A stretch of 64,000 nt of DNA from Warburgia ugandensis (GCA_035236585.1 CP141133.1:43293729-43357728); one strand, 5' to 3'; positions 12,396-24,065 are shown, counted from the first letter of the stretch. Notes: generated by a model not told the origin, from the sequence alone. Translations and numbers: made by a program.

Positions 12396-12807
12396 TTGCT
12401 CAGCAAGTGCTCTATGAGTACCATAACACTAGGAGGCTTGCATGCCTATGGCAACAGTAAGACCTGGAAGCAAGCATGCCATGTGCTGCTGTAGGTTCTA
12501 GAGATCCTATGATAGGAGTGTAGTTGGCCACTAACTGTAATGACTCCAATTTTGTAATATTGAAATTCTAAGTTTAGCAATGAAAAGTTCAATTTTAAAG
12601 AAAAGGGCATTTTGGTCATTTCACTAGTCACCATAACTAAACCCAGGAATTTGGTACCAAAAGTGATTCCATTAGATGCATCTCGGAAAAAGGAATCCAA
12701 CGAGACCAAAATCACCCAAAACGGAGTTAAAATGAGCAAGATATGGCCCTTTGAAGTTCAGGGGCAAACTGTAAATTTCCCAAAAACGATTTAACCCAAA
12801 AAACACA

Positions 12808-12930
12808 GGTGCCCGTTTTGATACGGGCACCCCGTCGTCTTCAACCTCCTAGAGGTTTCTGGAATGGCGGTGTTTCAAGAAGAAACCACCGCCATTCCAG
12901 AGGGTTCCCCACCGCCATTCAAAGGCGGTT
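12808..12930 (+). promoter_or_regulatory. Cluster of inverted repeats before the TATA box of the solo C LTR
   Basis: Three inverted repeats in 123 bp: GGTGCCCGT/ACGGGCACC (12808-12816, 12823-12831); CTGGAATGGCGGTG.TTTC (12859-12876) against GAAACCACCGCCATTCCAG (12882-12900) with one bulge; and ACCGCC/GGCGGT (12911-12929). A TATA box follows about 30 bp later. Confidence 0.65.
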
Positions 12931-12961
12931 AGAAACCCTCTAGAACCCTCTGTAAAAGCTC

Positions 12962-12969
12962 TATAAATA
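12962..12969 (+). promoter_or_regulatory. TATA box of the solo C LTR
   Basis: TATAAATA inside the near-palindrome AGCTCTATAAATAGAGCT, about 425 bp into the LTR. The two other C LTRs have TATAAAAA at the matching place on the minus strand. Confidence 0.6.
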
Positions 12970-13427
12970 GAGCTCTTGGGTGCCTCTAATGGCAGCCCAA
13001 AAGCCTTGGAGAAAACCAGTCGTGAAGCAGTGAGCAAGGGGGAAAACGTGGAGAGAAAACCACCCACGAAGCAGGTACGCACGAAAAAAACCCCAAACCC
13101 ATCTTCACCATAGTTCCAGGAACATTTCCCTAGGTTTTTCCATGAAAAACCATGCAGAATAGGCCTCCAGGGGAGCCACAAAGACCCCTGGGATGTCCCC
13201 AGGCCGCACTGGTTCAACAGGTTCGAACCAGGGTGACCTGAGGATGACCCAGGTCACTAACAGGAGGGACGATCCAATAGGACCGTCCCACGTCGACGCA
13301 AGTCGACGCCGTTTAAAAAAACCAAACGTGCGCGTCCCTGGACGCGCCCTCTAAAGGAACGACGAGCGGCGTCGTCTCGCGCGTCTGCAGATGCGCCCGC
13401 TGAGGCGTCATTTTTTTTGGTTCTTAA

Positions 13428-13470
13428 GAATGCTGGGCGCACGTCGCAGACGCGCAGCGCCCTAGCATTC
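13428..13470 (+). other. GC-rich hairpin in the solo C LTR
   Basis: GAATGCTGGGCGC (13428-13440) and GCGCCCTAGCATTC (13457-13470) are complementary with one extra base; the loop is CpG-rich. It sits in a CpG-rich block that corresponds in place to the GC-rich triplicated block of the other C LTRs. Confidence 0.65.
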
Positions 13471-14751
13471 CTCTTTTTTTTGTCTTTAAGACTATATGTA
13501 CATGCAATGTTAAAACGCTTATAACTTGAGATCTAGAGCTCTGATTGAGGAGCCGCAAAAGGCGTTGTGTCTGTATCAATGACGCGGACACATCCAAACC
13601 ATAAAATACTTAATCAAAGTCCAATCAAAGTAGGGCATGACCCTTGGAATAGGATGGTGGTGCGTGACCGCTAGGACTTTGGAAAACTGAGAATACCAAG
13701 GCCTAATTAGGACCTTAGGACACCCATAGGCATAGGGATGGACCCCTAATGCCTAAGTAATGAGACCCAAATGCTCTAAACCCGTCAAAGATAGGTTAAA
13801 CTAACCTTAAGTCCCCAAACCATGTTCAGGAGTGTACGAGGACAAGAGGGTGAACACGACCTAGTCAGGTAGGTGCTCTATCACTATTAGATTCTTTTAA
13901 AAGAACTATTGTTATTTGAGAATATATGTTTTATATATATGACTTGATTTGCATGTGATTTGTATAAATCAATTCAGCATGCATGTTAAATGCTTTGTAC
14001 ATAGCCATGCTTTGGAATGACTGCATATACATTATGCACATACATGTGTTGCAAACAAGTGCATGCATTGCATGATTTACGTACTTGCAAAGATTGCATG
14101 TCCTTGAGGGTTGCCAAAAGAAGCTGGAGTGCCAAGGGCCAGGAAGTTGTGAGGGACCCAAAAGAGGACAAGTTTTAACAAAAGGTTTTGACTTGTCTTA
14201 TGTGATTTGGGCAAGTAAGCCAGTGGGTGCTATGCCGAGGGGTCTGGGTTGGCCACCCGGCCTCTACCACTAATAGGTGGATGGGTACCACGCCCAAAAA
14301 GAGGCAAGTCCCTACGTCGACTGCATGTGGTACAGGGGGCTACCACTGGTGTCACGGCACTGGGTTGGCGTGTCATAGGCCCCGTGGAGGCTATGACCAA
14401 GTGTCCTCAGGTACCCGGGGACCACACGGCGAGGAGGCCGTGGGCATAGTGGACCCTATGGTTTGATGTGCATTTCATGTAGCATGATATGAGGTTGGTC
14501 GACCATACCATACTAGGGGTCCATGAGTTGGACTCCATGAGGCATCTATTGCATATCATGATGTCATCAGATATATGATACTTTCACTTTTGGAATTATG
14601 TGATCTTTTAAGTTATGAGAATTTCAGTTGATTATGGATTCTTATACCAATATTGAACTCGAGTATTCAAAAATACGCATGTTTTGAATGAATGAGCATA
14701 TGATTTTAAAACATCTCATGCATTTATAAAACTAGTAGTGATAGGTCTTAC

Positions 14752-14770
14752 TGAGTATATTATATACTCA
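14752..14770 (+). other. TGAGTATA/TATACTCA hairpin in the solo C LTR
   Basis: TGAGTATA, loop TTA, TATACTCA, followed 20 bases later by CAGATAC (14790-14796). The same stem, with a different 3-base loop, occurs in both LTRs of the complete C element (for example 35338-35356). Confidence 0.8.
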
Positions 14771-16870
14771 CCCAATCCCCAACATTTTTCAGATACAAAG
14801 TAAATACCTAAGGTCAAGGGACATTTGCACTAGGAGGCACAGGCCAAGCACAAGTAAGTAGACCCCTATCTTATCTTTCAATGTTACTTGATTGTAGTTA
14901 CTCTTTAATAGCTAGGGCTGTGACTAACACTTTCTTGGGAACATTATTGATTTAAAACTTTGCCATGACTAAATAGATTGAGAATGAGTTTTCACACTCG
15001 GGGTTTTTATGAAAGGTTGTTTTCCAAATGAAAAAGAATTTCATGCATTTCATATTTATAAAACAAGAGATCTCGCCTTTTTATCAACATTGCATCACTT
15101 AAAAACCCGGGTTGTGACACTAACTTATGAGATGAGATGGATACCAGCCCTTTGATGGAGATGTTAAGTAGTAGGAGTACCTTTTCATGGGAAAGTATTC
15201 TAAGTGGTAGCCTAGTAGCCCCATGGATCTGTTGAGTCATGGTTTGGGAGGGTATCCATGAGAAAAATCTAGAGGCCATGTTAGTCTGCTGGGCATGCCG
15301 ATCGTTCTCGAGAGTTGAGACCATTGTTCCCTATTATTAGGATTATATGCCACTGTGATATGGACCAAATATTTTTCCACGATGATGTCGGTTCAAATTT
15401 TGCATTATGGATGGAGGGCTACGTGCCTTGGTTTTTGCTCTTGGCTATTATCTATCATACTAGATTAGTTGACTTATCAGTTTCTTTTGAATATTGCACA
15501 AGATTTGAGTTACTAATTTTTCCTCATGAATTTTTGCCTCACATCCCATGAGACCAATTTTCATAGTTATGGTTTTCATTTTGACTTGATGTGGGAAGAT
15601 TTATTGTGCACACTAATTGGTGATTATGATTTTCAAAACTACAAATAGCTTTTGATTTTTCTAGATTAATGATTTATCAGATGTTGTTTGCCTAATGATC
15701 AGACTATGAGCATATGGTATACTATTTGACCTTATCAAATGACTTTATATTTATCGATATCATACTTTGATGCTTATATCTAGCTAATGGATTTTCCATT
15801 AGTGTTATAATATGCACTGATTTCCTAAATTGATGGTTTTACAATGTCACCTTATAGAGGTAATAGATTGCTTAATCATTATGAGTGATTATGCATGGTC
15901 ATGTACTGAATTGTTCTTGCATATGAAAATGCATTGTGTTCATGAGGACTAAGATTTTGTATAACTTCCTTCACACATGATATTGAGAATGTTAGATACG
16001 TCACTCTTCATAAGTTTATTTAAACATCAAAAGATAAACTACTTAGACATATATAGGGACAACTTGAACAATCATGTATGGTGAATGATCATGAAAAACT
16101 ATTATTTCATGAATGAATTTAGAATGCTTATGTTTCTAATAATGGGAAATGGTCATAGTATAGTTAAACGTTCATGAGATGATAAACACTTAAAATGCTT
16201 TAATCATTAGCAAAAAGAAAAGCAATAATTTCTTAGAAATCATGATAGACTTGTGATTCATCAATTATATTGAATTGCACCTGTAAACCTATTTTGTAAA
16301 TGTAGATTTGATAATTCGTAATTTGACATGAGTACTTACTTTGAAATGTCATGTGTTTTGTTTAAGTATGATAAATTTTCAAAATATGTTGATTATGTAA
16401 ATCATGTACTGCATGAAAAAATAACTATTCCATGTACACAAGCACAATCATTTTGAAACATCATAATTGTTTGCTGGTCTTTTATTGGAAGAATTAGAAT
16501 AGAAGGATGAACAGGTTGAACGTGAAAGTAGTTGTGGAGTTCAAATTTTCAAAAGATTGAGATTTTCCAGAATCTAAAGGTTGATCTTTACAACTTTAGA
16601 TTTGCTTTATGGTTTATTGAAAAGTGTGAATGTATATTTACTTTCACGATTGTGGACCCATTTATATTTATTGGAACATCTTATGATATAGTTGTGACCA
16701 GAGGTTTAGAATTTGATAAGATTTTGCATATTTTTTTTCAAAACTATGAAAATCATTTGTATCATCTATTAGGTTTTTCTCACAAAATCCATCAAAGCTA
16801 GTCCCAAGCCAAGATAAAAAAAGGAGGAGGGTTTTGCATTAGGTGCCAGGTAGCAAGTAAAACTTTTGTA

Positions 16871-16977
16871 AAGAAGTTGAAGATGATTTTTTTATTTTTG
16901 CATCTTACTTAGAAATGAATATGCATATTAGTTTGTAAGTAAGAAGAGAAGATAATGAAAATCATCTTCAACTTCTT
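16871..16977. mobile_element. 107-bp foldback element (MITE-like or small-RNA-hairpin-like)
   Basis: AAGAAGTTGAAGATGATTTT at 16871-16890 is exactly complementary to 16958-16977. Inside, after a looser 14-15 bases, the arms pair again (TTACTTA, then AAA) and meet at the palindrome AATATGCATATT. So the whole 107 bp folds into one long stem with a small centre. No target duplication is clear. It ends about 20 bp before recognisable LINE sequence. It could be a tiny non-autonomous DNA element or an inverted duplication; a microRNA-type precursor cannot be excluded. Confidence 0.65.
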
Positions 16978-16998
16978 CAAAGCATGGCAACCCAATAG

Positions 16999-17495
16999 TG
17001 TGATTGGCGACTGTCACTCAAACGAAAAGGAAAATTCTATAGGATGGCTATAAGGCTAGCCGTGCTCTATGGATCAGAGTGCTAGGCAGTTAAAGAACAT
17101 CATGTTCATATGATGAGTGTAGTAGAAATGAGGATGTTGAGATGGATGAGTGGAAAGAACAGAAAGGATAGAATTAGGAATGAAAACATTATAGGAAACT
17201 TAGGGTTAGCACCAATAGGTGACAAGATGAGGGAGATTAGACTTAGATGGTTTGGACATGTTGAACGAAGACCGAAGATGGCACCATGTAGACGGAGTGA
17301 GGGAATGTAAGTAGAAGGTTCTAAAGGTCTAGGGCAAGGCTCAAAAGAACGTGGATAGAAGTGGTGAGAAAAGATTTAAAAAATTTGGGACTAAATAAAG
17401 CCATGCCACTTAATAGAGGGGAATGGAGCAACAAGATTCATGTGGGTGACCCCTTATTGGGATAAGGTCTTGATGATGATGATGATGACAATGAT
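16999..17495 (+). mobile_element. 3' tail of an RTE-clade LINE (ORF2 C-terminus)
   Basis: The frame from 16999 gives CDWRLSLKRKGKFYRMAIR, then LAVLYGSEC, and from 17110 [20 protein letters not shown] and [13 protein letters not shown], the signature end of plant RTE-type reverse transcriptase proteins. A stop codon (17083-17085) stands where these proteins usually have Trp (C-W-AVK). After about 17310 the reading shifts by one frame, then continues RTWIEVVRKDLKNLGLNKAM and NKIHVGDPLLG to a stop at 17463-17465. The short 3' end finishes in (TGA)n at 17471-17488, as usual for RTE. Only about 150 codons of a roughly 1000-codon protein remain: a 5'-truncated dead copy. Confidence 0.9.
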
Positions 17496-17737
17496 CATGT
17501 GTTCTACACACATGCATCAAATGCACAATGTCAGAAAAATAGAGAACGTTGTCGGATTTTTGGTAGAAATGAAACATTCATTTCACCATAAAATCCTTGT
17601 GTTACTATAAGAAACAACACTCGGGATTTTCAAAAACACGTTTCAATGAAAATTTCCTACTATTTTGTTTTCGAAAAGAATTTCAAATAAGGGATATCCT
17701 AAATTTCAAAATGCATTTTGAAAACTTGAGTGTCACA

Positions 17738-20475
17738 CCTTTTATTTCATAGCATTGGGTGAGACCTTTGGCTAATTTGAAGGCCATTCCATAGCCCACT
17801 CTTGAGGTATAAAGTGTCTTTGAAATAGGGGAGAGATCTAAAGTTTTTAAGGCTCAAAATGATAGAGAAAGTGGCCATCAACTTCTTGCTCATGTGAGAA
17901 AAAAACAAAGAGATCTACTATTTCTAGAAGAAGGTAATTCTTGGAAAAGTTAAATTAAAACTTCACCTATTGGTTAAATTATGATTCATGTAGATAATGG
18001 CTTAATATGATGTAAAATTCAAGTAGAAAAATGTAGGAATGGCAAAGAGTCTCACTACAAGAGCTTACAAGGAAGCACCTTAAAACCTGGAGAATTTTAG
18101 CTACTATTCACTTTTATTATTATTATTATTTTTTTATTTATCATCCACTTAGCGACTATGGATCCTTTGATACCTTAATACACCTAGAAACTTTCGGCCT
18201 TGAATGGTGTTGAGAAGAGGTCCAACTAGGTTGATCTTCTCACTTGAAAAGTGATGCACTATTCTAACCAAGAGCAGTGAGACTTGTCAACTTATAAGAC
18301 TTATAAATCCTATAGTTAAGATGGGTAAAGTGGTCTACCACTTGGTTTTCATGTAATGGATTGATGTAATTTAAAATTTCTAAGATGTGGGTTGACTATA
18401 TTTAGCATGAACTGGTCCTTACAATTTCCATCTTCATTCACTAATTCAACACATGAAGCTAGTGAAGGGAATAGGAAATGCTTGTGTATGACTTATATTT
18501 CCTTCTTGCTATAAATCTAAGATAAGACTATTTCTCTAGTGCTTCTAGTATTTCTTCGTATGTGACATGAAATGAACCTCTTATGGTAAGGACTTGGAAC
18601 ACTTAAAGGTCGATATTTTATAGATTGCTTAGAATGGTATGCATTGCACTACCATTTACTTGTGCTATAAACTATTTCATCGCATGATGCTATGGCTATT
18701 CTAAATAACTTATTCTTCCAATAATGCATGTAACTAAATGCTAAAACTTTTACCATAAGGTAGTAATGACAATGGATGGAAGATGAATGAATTATTAATA
18801 CATATGGGGCCCTACAAAGAGTCCTAATGGAATTATTAGACCATGAATTTTTACAGATGGCCAAGAGTTGGCACATGATGCATGCTGGTTTGAGTTTGTT
18901 CATGAATGGAATGGTTTCATGAATGAATGATACTTTGAGCTATGTTGAACACATGAGATGAAAAGAAAATGATTTACACGATGAATGACTTTGGTTTTGT
19001 GTGTGTTTTGATGGTTGCATTTGGTTCAGTACGGAGCACTCTTGGAAGGGCAATGAGTAGGACTTGGTGAGACACTATGCTAAGAGAAGCAAGTTGGCCT
19101 CGGTCCTCTAAATATTAGTACTGGCTTGATAGGAGATAGCTCAATGGGAGCTTATTGTCGGATGTTGTTTGATGGGACACACTATAGGACTATTTGTCAA
19201 CCCATGAGGGTCAGTGGAGTAGTCTACAAGGTATGCATGGCCACATGGTAGTAGTGGTTACCTAAGGGGGAAACTTGCACTATGAGTGTAGTTGTCTATG
19301 TTGATGAGGACATGAACTAACATGTCGATCACTTTGCAGAGTTGAAACTTGATCCTTGATGATAGGATTAAATACCACTTTAGCTTAGGATGGCAGCAAT
19401 GGACTTGACTTAAGAGTTGAGCCATTGAGTCACGGATTTGTGGCGATGACACCAACAGTGGGGATTTATCGATTTCATCTTTTATCAATACTAAGTTTAT
19501 TATTGCATTTATCGTTGTTGTTATCAATTTATCAAGGCATTTGTGATCCTAAGTCTGATGTTTTTGTAGGAATTGATACAAGAATGGTTTTCTTTAAACA
19601 CACTAGTATTATGAATATTTTAGTTAATGCACGTGATTAACTACCTATGGGTTAAGTGACTTGAAATGGCTATGATATTATGCTTATGTTTGATACAAGG
19701 TCTAAATACAATCATATGCATCCATGATTATTGATGCATGAAATGTCTTTATGTTCTAAATGAAATTGAATCCCCATATGCAAACCTTGAAATCTTGGAA
19801 ATGATACTTTAAATTGGTATTAGATCTCCTTATGAATCAAACTAATAGATTACATAATAAAGACTTGAACAAGCATAAGAAATGCAACACAAAACTAATT
19901 GATTTATGAAAACTATTCAAAATTTATATGCTTTTGTGCCATTTTTTAACGCAACTTAGACTATATTAGGTTTTCTTCTATCTAAGCAGTTGTGTTTACC
20001 CTCACCAACATTTTTAAGGTGAGAGTTCAGGGGGAGATTGAGTGCAAAGGAGAAAGGGAAGGGGAAAGAGATGACCACCTGACTAGAGATGTAGGTACTA
20101 GGTGGACTAGAATGTTTGAGTAAGCTTTTGGATCGTATTTAGACATTTATAGAATAATGTGTATTTGTGTTGACCCTTAGTTTTCTTAGAGTGTAAATGG
20201 ACTATTAAAATGTTTTGATATCAGTTGACTTAGATTGTGACTAGGGAATCCTATGACATGTTGTCTATTTTGGTGCATATATATTTATACTTTATCTTAA
20301 TTGGCTATAGGTGAAGGTTTGATGATGTAACACTGGTTTGAAGGGTAGGTTTATGAAAAGTCTCTTAAATACTATATATTTTTTAAAATCCTAGATGGAT
20401 GAACTTTTTAATAGGAATTCCATAGCATATTTATAAATCATATTTCGAAGAATTGTTTTTGAAAACTGGAATGTT
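17738..20475 (+). mobile_element. Old LTR-like block H
   Basis: No coding signal. Around 19995-20025 it reads CTCACC-AACATTTTTAA-GGTGAG, a short hairpin in the context where family C has its TGAGTATA hairpin and 'aacatttttcagatac'. About 20465 it reads 'tttttgaaaactggaatgttaca', like a Ty3 LTR end. I infer one worn LTR, + strand. An alternative LTR start (TGTAACACTGG, 20336) overlaps its end, so the H/D border is unsettled. Confidence 0.3.
18112..18130 (+). repeat. (TTA)n microsatellite
   Basis: Short run of TTA/ATT units followed by a T run. Confidence 0.8.
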
Positions 20476-20879
20476 ACAATCTCACTCTTTAGTCTTTCAA
20501 ATTAAATCTATAAGTGTAAAGTTTTCTTGGGGTTTCATAGTTTCTTGTGATTAGATAATCTTGTGTTGTATATACATATCATGTTGGTTAGATCCATGCA
20601 TTTCATGCTAGCTAAGATCCATGTGTTTTCATATTGTTAAGATCATAAGATCCATACAAGCTAGCTCCATGTTACTCCATTCTTGTTAGATATGTGTATA
20701 TCTTGTGTTGTTATATGATCTTGTATTCATGATTGAAAAGGAGAATATATATGAGATTTAACCATATTTATTTCTATAAAGATGATTAGTGAACCATGCA
20801 CTTGGCCAATTCCATGTGAATCATTGAAATCCATGGGCACAGTTTATTTAGATTGGATAGATGATCCAAGCATAAGATA

Positions 20880-21405
20880 CATCTTGGTTGGATCATCGAT
20901 TCATGAGCATATATCTATCTCTTTGGATGGTTGATGTGCACACATAGATCTATCACTTGAATAGTGCACCTATGAGATGAGACATATCACCTTGGATCAA
21001 GAAATTTGAACACGTTGACCCAACAAATTTGACTACCTAAACTAAGCACACAAGACATGCCATTTGAGTAGTTGATTTGTGAGCCTAGCTTAAGTTATTT
21101 AGGCTAGGGTCCATGCACATAGATATGTCATTTTGGACATTGATCTATGAGCATAGATATACTATGTGGACTATTTAAACTATGTGCCTAGATTCATAAA
21201 AATTTATGTGCCAATCCATACACCAAATTTTCCCATCTACGACATTGACCTAAGTGCATAGGCTCAATAAAATGGACACTTGATCTATGCACATGGATGT
21301 GCCTATGAACTTCAATATGTGCACATAGGTTTAATTATTCAGGACCTTTGATCCATGTGCATAAACTGTTCCTGATAGGCTATTGATTTATGTGCATGCA
21401 CCACC
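20880..21405 (+). repeat. Degenerate array of a TTGATCYATGTGCATAGAT motif
   Basis: The motif or a close relative (for example ATTGATCTATGAGCATAG, CTTTGATCCATGTGCATA) recurs about every 33-37 bp in the right half, near 21147, 21243, 21278, 21309, 21344 and 21381, and more irregularly to the left. Confidence 0.55.
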
Positions 21406-21424
21406 TCATTTGTTGTCATGATTG

Positions 21425-21735
21425 ATGATTGATTGATATCTTGCTACAATTGCATGATCTATAATCATAGAACCTATGATTGGTTAATACTTAGTGATGA
21501 TCACATCATCCATGATTTTAGTAATTATGATTGATTGATATCGTATTTGTGATCACATGATCCATGATTGTAGAACCTATGATTGGTTAATATTTTGTTA
21601 TGATCACCTGATACATGATTGTAGAACCTATGATTGGTTGATACTTTGTTATGATTGTATGATTAGTAATTGTAAAAGGTTTGGTTGATTTTCTCTTTCA
21701 TCATGTGATCCATCATTGTATGAGGCACAACTCTT
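21425..21735 (+). repeat. 51-bp minisatellite, about six units
   Basis: Unit core: GATCACATGATCCATGATTG, then TAGAACCTATGATTGGTTGA. Unit phases fall near 21436, 21486, 21537, 21589, 21640 and 21690, a spacing of 50-52 bp. Confidence 0.7.
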
Positions 21736-22984
21736 AGCCACATGAGAATCAATGACGAAAATTCTACATGATGTGTATGATTTAATGCTTTGGAATTCAC
21801 TTTCTATTACTATCTTCTACTTTATAATGAAGTGACGGGCATGAAACACTCGCTGTGTGAGTTTTGATAAGCTAAAGGTCTAGTGGAAACTATGCTAGGG
21901 ATAAGTGTGGGTTTGACAAACTGCCCTCCAACCACCAAAAGGGTGGAATAGTGGAATAATATCCAATGCCCAAAGAGGAGCATATTTCTTAACTAGTGGT
22001 GTAAGACCATTTAATAGGTGACTCAAGGCTCCTTTCAAGATAGTCCATAGGCCCCGTGATTATGCAATCAAAGTATTCAAGGATATCGAAAAGCATAAGA
22101 TGCAACATTCACATATTGAGTCCTGGGTGATTTTCTAATATTTTGATTTAGTAGCTAAAGAATATAACTTTTGGTTTTAAGATAGAGTCTTGAATGAGTG
22201 GTAGATGAGCCCCCATGGGTTTTTGCTAGCTCAATTATTTTCTAATGTGTTGAAGTGCATTGGGCTTGTTAGTTGGATAAAACCAAAAGTGAGATCTTAT
22301 TACTTTTCTTTGATCATAATACTTTTGGGAAGTATGAGTTATGATTCTATATGTGAATGATATTTGGTGATGCATTATGAATGCCTCCATTTGAGCATAA
22401 TCTGAAAGCAACAAAGGTGAAGGGTTGTTTGTTTTAATTGTACTTAAAATATATTTTCAATGTATGTGTATGTTGAGTGCTATGATTTTGTGTTTTAGGT
22501 GGCTTAGGTTTATCTACCAGGTATATGTGTATACTCAATGTATGAATTAAATGCAAATCCTTGAGGGCAAGGCAAATATCGAGGAGTAGAGTCTTTGAAT
22601 GAGCATTACAACATTAGACAAAAAGTGAAGAGATGTCTCACTTGATCTATTTGAGAATTATGTGATTATAATCATTCATGAAAAATATATCTTTAATTTT
22701 ATTTTAGATAGTCTATTGACTTAGTTGTGATAGACATTATCCTTGGGAATTATTTTATAAGTATGTTTTTATGGGATTGGATGTGGGCCACTATATATGT
22801 GTCTATTTGTGATTTTGGAAACAATGCACCTGAGTTTTAAAGAGGTGACAATAAAGAAAAAATAACAATAAAGTTTGTTTAAAAAGGATTTTCTATTAGA
22901 AAAAAAACACAAGGATCAATCCCGCCTTTGGAAAATAGAGATTTTTAATGTAAATTGTGTTTTCAAACCTTGTGTCATCTAACT

Positions 22985-22997
22985 TGGTATCCGAGCC
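22985..22997 (+). other. Primer-binding site of element D (tRNA-Met type)
   Basis: TGGTATCCGAGCC, matching the TGGTATCAGAGCC consensus at all but one base, just after the LTR and before gag. Confidence 0.75.
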
Positions 22998-23149
22998 AAG
23001 GACAAGATCTTTGACAAGCATTTAATAGATGAAAGTCATGAATGATCATTTATATGAGAGTCTTAGATCCTAGTGTAGGTAGCTACAGAAAGTACTTACA
23101 TAGGATTACTTGATCTTTGAAAACTATATGCCCCCTCGAAGGTAGCTAG

Positions 23150-24065
23150 GAGTGAACCCCGAATGCCTTCGAACTCCCTTTGTTGCAGCACAACAAGGGA
23201 ATGTAGTTGGGAATGTTCTCCAACAATTACTATAGCAATTGGGGAAACACATGCAAAATTAGGCCAAAGGAGCACCAAAAGGTGGAGCAAGACTTCTTTA
23301 GAAAGATGGCTCCAGCCTTCACTAGTGAGGATGAGGCAGACAATGTTGAGACTTAGATATTTGAGGTTAACAAGATCTTTAAAGGGATGAAGGTCCTAGA
23401 TGATAAGAAGGTAACAATGGCTACCTTGGTGATGACTAATGAGGCAGCTTACTAGTGGTAGATAGCAAAGAGAACCCATTTTGAGGTTATGGTGGATATT
23501 TCTTGGGAAGAATTCAAGATTGTATCCTTCAACAAGTACTTCTATCCTCATATGGGGAGGAAAAGGAGAATGAATTTCTCGACATGTAGTAGGGCGACAT
23601 GACTATCACTTAGTACGAAAAGAAATTTTCTTGACTACACAAATAATAGGAAAGCAGCTAGGAAATTTGTTGATGGCTTGACAACTGGATTGTGGAGTAA
23701 GTTGGTGGGTGTTTGACCTACTATAAAAGTAGAGGTTGTAGAAATGGTCTATGTGTTTAAGTAAGATTTCAAGAGTGGAACTACTGAAGAAAAGGACCAA
23801 GGAAGAGAGTAGCTCCAGTAGACATGCTCATGCAATCTTCATAGTCTCAACCATTGCAAAAGTGAAGCACAATTACAAGAACAAGGAACTAGATTCTTAA
23901 CCTTTCCCATGATGTAAGAGGCATCATTTGGGCAAACCTTACACAGGACCAGCTTTTAGATGCTTCGGCTAGGAGAACTAGGGCACATGGCCTAAAATTG
24001 CCCAAAGAACATGGGGAAGTGAGAATGACTCACCAAGAGCCAAGGACAAGTATTTGCTATTACTA
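23150..24065 (+). pseudogene. gag remnant of element D (Ty3 chromovirus-like)
   Basis: Stretches of the translation follow a plant Ty3 gag: a segment ending 'KIFKGMKVLDDKKVTMATLV', then 'HFEVMVDISWEEFKIVSFNK' with the W-EF-..F...YF spacing of the capsid region, and a trace of a Cys/His knuckle near 23910-24000. It lies in the expected place, after the primer site and before protease. The coding region is broken in several places and is a fossil. Confidence 0.7.

Larger units (their letters stand above)
12536..15119 (+). mobile_element. Solo LTR of family C (Tekay-like Ty3)
   Basis: Begins TGTAATGACTCC and ends GGGTTGTGACA, with perfect 5-bp duplications CTAAC at 12531-12535 and 15120-15124. 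No second LTR or interior follows, so it is a solo LTR left by recombination between the LTRs of a former complete element. It matches in reverse the LTRs at 34939-37934 and 41452-44360: the 'ccaaaacggagtt' phrase, the 'caccccgtcgtcttcaacctc' phrase, the GGCGGT repeats before the TATA box, a CpG-rich block at 13190-13480, the 'accacgccc' segment and the TGAGTATA hairpin. At 2584 bp it is shorter than those copies and clearly diverged, so an older insertion or another subfamily. Confidence 0.9.
15125..17737 (+). mobile_element. Old LTR-like block G
   Basis: AT-rich, no coding signal of its own. The end reads 'gggatatcctaaattt...aaaacttgagtgtcaca' (to 17737), which follows the layout of the ends of LTRs C and D. 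The solo C LTR, the foldback and the LINE tail lie within or against it. The left end is probably left of 12536 but cannot be placed. Classification is tentative. Confidence 0.35.
20336..22977 (+). mobile_element. 5' LTR of chromovirus-like element D
   Basis: Ends about 22977 (CCTTGTGTCA), a few bases before a tRNA-Met-type primer site, so this is the 5' LTR of a + strand Ty3 element. The left end is either TGTAACACTGG at 20336 or somewhat further right. The final 60 bp (CCCGCCTTTGGAAAATAGAG...) resemble the ends of the C LTRs. The middle (20880-21735) consists of two degenerate short-period arrays. Around 21980-22070 it shares phrases with family C ('caatgcccaaagagg', 'cataggccccgtg'). Confidence 0.55.

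Noticed and set aside
13205-13225. GGTTCGAACC, like a tRNA B box
   Set aside because: No A box, no acceptor pairing and no cloverleaf around it. It lies in the CpG-rich part of the solo C LTR.
13257-13442. Arg/Asp/Ala-rich open frame on the minus strand
   Set aside because: Lies in the GC-rich block of the solo C LTR; no start context, no homologue by eye.
21425-21735. Possible CRISPR-like array
   Set aside because: Units are contiguous and degenerate, with no unique spacers, and the context is a plant LTR. It is a minisatellite.
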